The position numbers and the translations under genes are program-made. 64,000 nucleotides of DNA from Klebsormidium nitens (Eukaryota > Streptophyta > Klebsormidiophyceae > Klebsormidiales > Klebsormidiaceae), in the NCBI GenBank assembly GCA_000708835.1, contig DF236977.1:62978-126977 (forward strand), read 5' to 3'. The notes beneath the pieces were generated by a model. That model was not told the DNA's origin, made no database searches, and saw only the letters and a program-made list of their open reading frames with translations. Within the stretch, counting starts at the first letter, position 1, and the number at the start of each line of letters is the position of its first letter. Positions 57,301 to 64,000 of the stretch are shown here, piece by piece.

Positions 57301-60300
57301 AGACTTATAGAACAACGAGTACTTTGATGATTGTTTCCTTAAGAAAAGCATGTGCGTATAAAGGGCCTGGGGTGAATCCTGACCCGATGCATAGAGCACT
57401 CTGAAGAAAGCAACGAGTGTGGTTTAGTCGTTTGTCAAGAAGCTGACTGCTCCTTCTGCAACTTCCATGAAAAGAACCGCCAGGTGGTTGAGTCTCCCAC
57501 TCAGCTTCTTATGGTCAGCTCAAACCCAGGCTCCTTTCTCTTGTGCAGATTGTTGGGTGCGTGTTGATGCTGCAGAGTTTGCGTAAGCGCAGCACTATTC
57601 CGCTGTACCTGTCAGTCCCTCGTTTTGCGGACCTGGTCACATTCATGTCCATTGCGGGGCCAACGCTAGTAACCATGTTCAGCAAGGTGAGCGGGCGCTG
57701 CTGTTATCGTTGGACATGTATTCGAATCAACAATTGCTTGTTAGCTTGGTAAATAGTTGCTCGGCCCCTTGTTGTTATCCTACTCCTATCAAGCTGAGGT
57801 TCAAAGGGTCGTGGTTAACGAGAGAATCATCATGCTCTGCAACCCAGCAATTAAGGAAAGTTCAGGTCTCAATACTCCATGAAGAAGCCGCTCTATTCCC
57901 CGACGATTGGTTTTAAGCGCCGTTTAAGACAATGGTACTGTTTGGAGTACGATTCGTCTTGGCTGTATCACAACTACGCATTCTGGCGTCATAGTTGGTG
58001 TTTCGTTTCAGACGGAAGTTTTGAGTGAAGTCTTATGCTATATTCTTGTATGCAGGTGTCGTTTTATACGTTGATGACATACGTTTGTACAGCTAACGGC
58101 ACTGCCACGGGGGCAGGCCATCAGGTAAGACAATCTCGCTCTTCTTTGCACAGCATGTGGCCAAAGACCTTGCGCTTATCTCTCATCCTCCGAGTCGTTG
58201 ACCTCCGTGTGTGACTGCCTCCTTTTCCTGCTCTTTGACCGTGGTCTTGCTGCCGACCCTCACCTTCATGATGCCTACTTTGACGCCTTCGATTGTGTAG
58301 GACGGAGCCTTGAGTAGGGGTAAGAACACTGACCGTCTCAAGCTTCCAAACTCCCTTTAAAATTTGTGCCGAGTGACAGTTTGGACGAGTAATTGGGACC
58401 TTCGTCAGAAGCTGCGCGGAACCGAACCCTCCAATAAGCGTCCCGCTTGCCCCCGCAGGTGATGATCGGACTTTACGCGTTCTTCGCCGTGTTTGGCGAG
58501 CCGCTGTGCCAGACGGCGCAGTCGTTCATCCCCGAGTTCATCCGCGGCGCTAACCGGTCGCTGCACAAGGCGCGCAAGCTGCTGCAGTCGCTCGTGCTCA
58601 TGGGCGGCCTGCAGGGCCTGGTGCTAGGGGCGGGGGCGGGCCTCATGCCCTGGGTGCTGCCACAGCTCTTCTCCAACGACGCGGCCGTCATTGATCAGGT
58701 AAGCGTGTGATGACGGATTTGAAGGAATCTGCTGATTCTGAGTTGCGTCTCTGCTGATGGGTGGATTTGAAGGGATTTGAGTCGTAGTGCAGAGCTTTGA
58801 TCGTAGTTTGCCGATTGTTTTTGAGTTCTGATGTCAACATATGAGAGCTCTCAAACGATAGAAAATACTCTATAATTAAGATCGCTGTCACATTCTCAAC
58901 AATCTACATCGGATGGTTGTGCTATATTCTTTCAAGTAAGAACCTTCAAAATACGGGTTAAAAGGAGGTTGACCAACGTTGCTGTCTTGCAAAGTGTGCC
59001 CCGGGACTCAGCGTGTTCAGATAGGATCCACTACAGTAGTGGCTGACATTCAATACAAACGATTGCACAGCATCTGCAGTTGTCATCTGCTTGCTGTATT
59101 CTGATTCGCGCTGTCTCGTACAGATGCGTCGAGCGTCGTTCCAGATTTTTGCTGCTAACACTATCAGCGGGATGAATCTTTCGATGGAGGGCACGCTCTT
59201 GGTAAGCTGTTGCATCTCACGCGTTTTGCGTTCTTTGATCCACTACTAACCCGCCCACTAACCACGCGGTCACCCACCTTCTTTTGTGACCGCAGATGCG
59301 TCGCGTGTCTGTCCAGATATTCATAGCAGTTGTGCTCACCCCTGTGAATCTGTCCATGGAAGGCACGCTGTTGGTAAGTGCTGCATGCAGGGGCTTAGTT
59401 ACCGTTGTGAATTATGTCTTTCGTAGGGCGAGTCGTCAGTCTTACTAGAGAAGTCTTCAGGGATAGCGGTCCTTAGAAACATCACAACAACCAATTCCAA
59501 AGAGTAATGTAAGTCCGCCTTCACAGGCAGCTTTGCAGCATGTTTCCTAGGGTCTCACAAGAAGAATAGGAAACAGAAAAGTAGCACCTCACGCAGATGA
59601 CACTTCGTGTGCTGGCGTGGAGAGTAGGTTGCATATCAACATGTTTCATTCAGAAAGTTTCGGCGAACTCGACTGCAGTTTGTCAGGAGTGAGTGCTACC
59701 ACAGGGGTCCTGATTGCTGTGATCTCGGTTCCTGCAGGCTGGCCGAGATCTTGTTTACCTGGCGATCAGCATGGTCTGCAGTTTCTCCATCATGGCTAGC
59801 GCTTTGCTGGTAAGACGGATCTGTGACAAGCTAGACTTGGTGGCGTTGATGCCAGGGTTTTGCTGTCCTCAACTGGTTGCAATTGCTGTTGTACACGTCG
59901 GCAGCTCACATAGACAGCCTTCCGTTCAGCCGCTTCTGTTGACTTTATTCAGTATTTATTGTCTCTAAGAGCTGCTCTCAGCGCGACCGTTTGCCAGCCA
60001 GAAGTTTGTATCTTATGCGGTAACGGGTCTGAGACGGTCTGAAATGGTTTCACATACTTGTACAGTTGCAGCGTTTCTTGCTCTGCTTCACTGGTATGGA
60101 CGGAATGGATTAGTAGCCAGTCAATTTGATATGGGCTTTGTGTAAATGACGGGTTTTAAAACTCAGGTGAGCTGTGGCCCTTAACACCTATGGCATTTTT
60201 GCAGGTGGGCAGCAAGAGGGGTATTGGTTTGGGGGGCATCTGGTGGTGCCTGGTCGGATTCCAATCGGTAAGGCAACAATGGACGATTGGTGTACCTTCT

Positions 60301-60622
60301 CGGAAGGGGACACATTGGTTTGTCAGCCATAAGAGACATCCATGGCCGGGTAACTTTATACTGGAGACTCCTTAGCGTTCTTTCTGCTTCATACGTGCTA
60401 TTGGTTGTTGACAGTGAAGACTGAGGGGTAAATTATGTAGATTGCCGTCCGGCAATGTGCAATTTCTCGCACCGCAGGCGGACTCAATGTTATCCTCGGT
60501 TCTGCTTGCAGATCCGCTTTGTGTCAGCATCAATGCGCCTTTCCAACCCAAAGAGCGTCGTTGGTGGTTTGAGGACAAGGAGAACGTCACCGGAGCCCAT
60601 TCCGGTTGTTATGGGAAAGTGA
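54334..60622 (+). CDS. MATE efflux carrier, DTX46/EDS5 type
   Basis: Exons: 54334-55258, 55539-55634, 55790-55884, 56304-56465, 56818-57012, 57549-57686, 58056-58124, 58459-58698, then 59124-59201 or 59296-59373, 59738-59809, 60205-60267, 60512-60622 (TGA). With one copy of the alternative pair the protein is 747 residues. Exon 1 encodes a 308-residue polar N-terminus, Ser-rich at first (plastid targeting likely), with repeated FDS/FDN motifs. The carrier begins [19 protein letters not shown], then [109 protein letters not shown] and [19 protein letters not shown], the order seen in DTX46 and EDS5. EDS5 exports isochorismate from plastids for salicylate synthesis; DTX46 is its close homologue. 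The substrate here is unknown. Confidence 0.88.
59124..59201 (+). other. MATE alternative exon 9a
   Basis: 78 nt between AG (CTCGTACAG) and GT (CTCTTG/GTAAGC), 26 whole codons, encoding [20 protein letters not shown] then MEGTLL. It shares 17 of 26 residues with exon 9b, including the terminal NLSMEGTLL, and has Ser-Gly where 9b has Thr-Pro. Confidence 0.8.
59296..59373 (+). other. MATE alternative exon 9b
   Basis: 78 nt between AG (TGACCGCAG) and GT (CTGTTG/GTAAGT), 26 whole codons, encoding [20 protein letters not shown] then MEGTLL. The TP in its middle matches the Thr-Pro of plant DTX46 at this place, so 9b looks like the ancestral version. Only a 94-bp intron separates it from 9a. Confidence 0.8.
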
Positions 60623-63297
60623 TCCGATCCTTAGCTTGGACATAGACAGTTGGATTGTAGATGGTTGCGCGCCGTCATTCTTTCTGCGTAGCAGGTAAAC
60701 GGTGATAGTTTAGAGTGCAATCGTGGGCGGCTCAACCATCTAGTGGGAATTAGTATGCAGGAATGTAGTTGGAAATCGATGTTATCGCTTCCCATTTAGT
60801 TTATAGATATGCTGAGAGTTGAAACCCTAGTGTAGGTGAACCAGGATGTAGGCTATTGCAGCATCACGGGGGGGGGCTCAGTAGTTGCGTAGGTGATTGC
60901 AGGCGTTATAAGCTTGTGCTTCAGGGGTTGGTTATACTACAAACGCAGAGTGTACAACATTCCGCTTTCAATTGTTTCACTTCTTAGTTTTCGAGTGTGA
61001 TTTTCACCACCAATCAGGGTACCCTTACATTGAGTTTCGGGCATCAGTTTCCATATTATCGATTCATATGATGCCCGTACTGACACGAGACCCGAACCTA
61101 GGCTAGGCGCATCTGGTGCAACCATCATGATGTGGTTTGCATACCTCATCATGTTGTGTGCCATGATTGTGTACGTGCTCGAAGGCTTCATGCAACATGG
61201 CGCTTCGAACCTCACATGCAGCCCGCCCTCATGTTAGCGTACGCGTTTGGACCATGAGCACAAGTGCATAGCTTTTGAATATGTGAAGGACCTTTAAATG
61301 CATGATCAATTCGATCCGACCACGTCGAATGCATGCATGCAACGTACTGCAATTTATTTAGCATGTTATGACGCGCGCTGCGTGAAAGCGATCAGCCCAG
61401 ACAAGGCATCATCATGGGGCCCATGCGCGGTTACTATATATACACCCCGATTCACAAGTTTTATAACGTGGACTGATTAACCCTACGGGCAATTGAGGCC
61501 ATTCTCAATTGGTTTCAAAATTTGGAAAATTAGCCAACCCCTATTATGAGATGTTTGAGGTGCAAGCACCTTGAAAGTTGATGTGAGGTGGCCAATACAA
61601 AAATGGCAATAAAATACTAGGACATGTGCCAAATGGCCTTGTTTTTGCCACGAATGGTGGTGACCCTTGTGCGGTAAGGCTCCATTCTTGACACCTCAAA
61701 TGGATTCTTCTTCCTTCCAATGGTGCTTTGTGAACACAATGGCTTGTTGTGTTTCCCCATCGGCGTTCGCCGGAAGAACCGTACTCGAAAGCCGGTGGCG
61801 GGCGTACAAAGTCACATGTCCGCCGCGCGAGTTTCGTTGATGATGGAAAGCTTTGCATTTTAAATTCCAGGGGCCTCGTGTTAACCCCAATCCATTGGTA
61901 ACGGACCGTTTTGCGAAGCACGCGAGTTTTGCCCATCAAAAAGTGATCCATGCAAAACAGCAAAAACTGCATGGAGTCGGGCTCGAACCCGCGAACCCGC
62001 GACCTCGCGCTAGGCGCTCGGACGCTCAGCTCGGCTACGGACTACGAGGCAGAGGCGTCAAGAGGCCATGATCTGGCGCAAATGCTGGCACATTGCTGGC
62101 CTCATTTATACCATATAGGGTTGTGCTTAATTTGGTCAGGTCAAAGGACACAACCCAATAATGTGTTAACCGTAACCCGGTGAAGTTGCCACGTCATCCG
62201 GGTTAGGTTACAAAACTTGTGAATCGAGGTGTAGTAACCGGTAGTACAATATGTACCTGAAGTGTTGTTGTTTGCCATGCAGTTGAACTTGCAACATTAT
62301 TATGGTATCGCGCGCCTCAGCCCCCAGACAGTAATTGATTTGCAGACATTATACCTCTAAATGTCAACTAGCTGAAGCAGGCGGAAGCGATCCGATGATC
62401 AACAGCCTCCATGTGTCCAGGCCAGCCTTATAAGCTGAGCTGTTAATCAGTGCATAATGTCACTAAATGTTATCGCATGATTGAGCTATGCACATGGTAG
62501 AGATGATATGTGCAGAAAACGATTATAAGTACCACATGGGAGAGCGAATACACATGCTCGAGTGCACTGTAGATGATTGGCAGTTTGACAGGAATGCAAA
62601 GAAATATTACTGGCGTCAAACCTAATGTCAAACTCCGCTCCTGGTGTTGAAGGTGACTTCCGTTGTCATGCACCAGACACTAGGCTACTAGTCACCCGAT
62701 AAGAGTCTATCTTAATTGGACCACAAAACTGCAAGCTTCTGTACTTGTCCTAGTGCGTCTGTGTGATTTTACAAATCATCTGTCTACTTGACACTACCGC
62801 TATATGGGTCCCCATAAGAAGCATAATGTTTCTCATATGAAACAAGAATTTCACTACAATTACTCTAGTCAACGTGCCAATTTCCTAGATCCGAAAAATA
62901 TCAGTGGAGTGCTGAACGGTTTCCATCTATGCCAAAGCCAAGCTGCAAACGCAACACAAATGTCCCGTATGTAAAGTACCATGCGATTAGTTGAGCAACC
63001 TCACTGTAAAGCAATCTACACCGGATCCTACTGTCACTGCCCCAGATCGATTAAACAACCGCGGCTACAGTCGTTACCAAGGAGTGGCAGTGCAGTATCA
63101 AAAAATGTCAATCTACAAATTGCCATTACCCGACCTGCCCCTTGTTGGGCTTGGCAGGGTCTGGCATTCTTATGCTGGAAGCCTCCAACCCTGGGTCTAC
63201 GGTTCAACTGCGAATAGGCAACATTGGGTGCACCCAAATGCTCCCCCCCAGCTTTGCCAGCGGGGTATGCATCTCCCCAGGTTTCCCCCCCTTCCCC
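60623..63297. other. Intergenic, with a tRNA-like SINE relic
   Basis: This is a convergent spacer between the MATE gene and the CCCH zinc-finger gene. Apart from the tRNA-like segment near 62000 I see no supported gene. There is a G9 run near 60869 and otherwise ordinary AT-rich sequence. Confidence 0.5.
61965..62060 (-). repeat. tRNA-like segment, possible SINE head
   Basis: On the minus strand the sequence holds an A-box-like TAGCCGAGCTGAG and, 49 nt on, a B box GGTTCGAGCCC identical to the tRNA T-arm consensus, preceded by a duplicated GGTTCGCG and by GCGCCTAGCGCGAGGTCGCG. I could not fold a complete cloverleaf with both acceptor strands, so a functional tRNA is unlikely. A-rich words (CAGCAAAAACTGCATGG, read on the plus strand) flank it. 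It resembles the RNA polymerase III head of a tRNA-derived SINE. Confidence 0.4.
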
Positions 63298-64000
63298 TCA
63301 GATTTTCTCCTCCTCGATCATCCTCTGCACCCAACTGATGTCGGGCTCCCGCCCCTCCCCTCCCACGTGGTGCTTTGCACGCGCGCTTTCCACGTCCTCA
63401 CGTTTGGCCCCCCACTCTGGAGCTCCCCCCGGCAAGCCCCAGTCAGAAATCTGCCCCTGCCAGGTGTTGCTGCGGGCAAAGCGGCTGTGCGCCAACCGCT
63501 GACTGTCAAGAACTAGGCCGTTCTGAACCATGTTCTCCTGGCTCATGCTGCGGGGACTCCCGAACCCGCCCGCTCGCCCGGAAGGACCCCCCTGCACCGC
63601 AGGCAAGCCCACCGCACCCCCTAGCGGGGAGCGCGGGTTGCGCACCTGCCTCTCCAGGGGCATCTGAGGCGACTGCGGCCTGTCATACGTTCTGAAAAGC
63701 TCCTCCCCAGAGGCAGCGCGCATGGGGGGCACTGGAGGGGCGGTGCTGGAATGTGGGCGGAAACGAGGGCTGTGATGAGGGCCCAGAGGACGAGCGCGCC
63801 CCCCCAGGTTGAGGCTGCCAAGCTCTGCTGCCAGGCGGCGGGCCTCATAAGCATCCCCGAGCTGACGCACCCGTGCCGCTTCCTCTTCCCTGCTGACCTC
63901 ATGGGGTGACATCAGCGGACCCCTGGCAACGCGCGGCGACATCGCTTCCTCGTAAGCCAGGTCCAGCTCACGCCTGAACTCCCCGCTCAAATGTTGCGGG
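63298..64000 (-). CDS. C-terminus of a plant CCCH (RR-TZF type) zinc-finger protein (partial)
   Basis: The frame enters from beyond the right edge and ends with TAG-type stop at 63298-63300; about 233 residues are visible. The segment is Arg/Pro/Ser/Gly-rich and low in complexity until the last 60 residues. There it reads ISDWGLPGGAPEWGAKREDV and closes EGREPDISWVQRMIEEEK. The paired DWG...EWG and (E)PD(V/I/L)SWVQ(S/R)L motifs are what I recall from the extreme C-terminus of plant arginine-rich tandem CCCH proteins with ankyrin repeats (Arabidopsis C3H29/30/47/56/66 group, OXS2). Those bind RNA or DNA, shuttle between nucleus and cytoplasm and act in stress responses. The zinc fingers themselves would lie outside the window, so the call rests on the tail motif. 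Confidence 0.6.
   Translation of the reverse strand, partial: PQHLSGEFRRELDLAYEEAMSPRVARGPLMSPHEVSREEEAARVRQLGDAYEARRLAAELGSLNLGGRARPLGPHHSPRFRPHSSTAPPVPPMRAASGEELFRTYDRPQSPQMPLERQVRNPRSPLGGAVGLPAVQGGPSGRAGGFGSPRSMSQENMVQNGLVLDSQRLAHSRFARSNTWQGQISDWGLPGGAPEWGAKREDVESARAKHHVGGEGREPDISWVQRMIEEEKI

Noticed and set aside
61965-62060. Functional tRNA gene
   Set aside because: The B box is perfect, but no complete acceptor stem or anticodon arm could be drawn; reported as a SINE-like relic instead.
63142-63516. Plus-strand Pro/Ser-rich frame
   Set aside because: It is antisense to the CCCH-protein tail, whose DWG...PDISWVQ motif supports the minus strand.

Overview
The window is nuclear DNA of a photosynthetic eukaryote of the green lineage, most likely a streptophyte alga or an early-diverging land-plant lineage; a Klebsormidium-like charophyte would fit, but that is inference. 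The genes are split into many exons with GT-AG introns. Several proteins are plant-type: a CYP97B carotenoid hydroxylase, a CemA/DLDG1-like plastid envelope protein, a DTX46/EDS5-type MATE carrier, an OBL1-type oil-body lipase and the C-terminus of a plant CCCH zinc-finger protein. A radial-spoke (RSP11/ROPN1L-type) gene implies a flagellated stage, which excludes most seed plants. Nothing prokaryotic, viral or CRISPR-like was seen. All gene models were built by eye from splice sites, reading phase and remembered family motifs; no search was run. || Layout. 1-1398 (+): 3' end of a membrane protein. 3492-4964 (-): helical protein with a degenerate MYND finger. 6365-8934 (-): radial-spoke RIIa-domain protein. 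10381-12337 (+): unrecognised gene built from two tandem, probably ubiquitin-fold modules. 14449-18802 (-): CemA-like plastid protein. 19995-23218 (+): proteasome beta1 subunit. 24437-29708 (-): OBL1-like class-3 lipase. 32217-37802 (-): type II membrane SGNH/PC-esterase (NXPE/PMR5-like) protein. 39542-41526 (-): p31comet-like HORMA protein. 42366-42718: foldback element. 43449-51625 (+): CYP97B. 54334-60622 (+): MATE carrier. 63298-64000 (-): C-terminus of an RR-TZF type CCCH protein. Intergenic stretches of 1-3 kb lie between them. || How the genes relate. There is no operon logic. Three products (CemA-like, CYP97B, MATE) are probably plastid proteins, together covering envelope ion homeostasis, xanthophyll synthesis and envelope export; their closeness may be chance. 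The remainder are housekeeping or cell-biological genes: proteasome, lipid droplets, spindle or meiotic HORMA regulation, the axoneme and wall-polymer modification. || The most unusual observations are: (1) two adjacent in-phase 78-nt exons in the MATE gene that encode alternative versions of the same segment, so probably mutually exclusive exons; (2) a two-module gene with repeated phase-1 exons and an apparent ubiquitin-like fold; (3) about six decayed tandem copies of a splice acceptor plus exon start inside a CYP97B intron; and (4) a 353-bp foldback element with 59-bp terminal inverted repeats.
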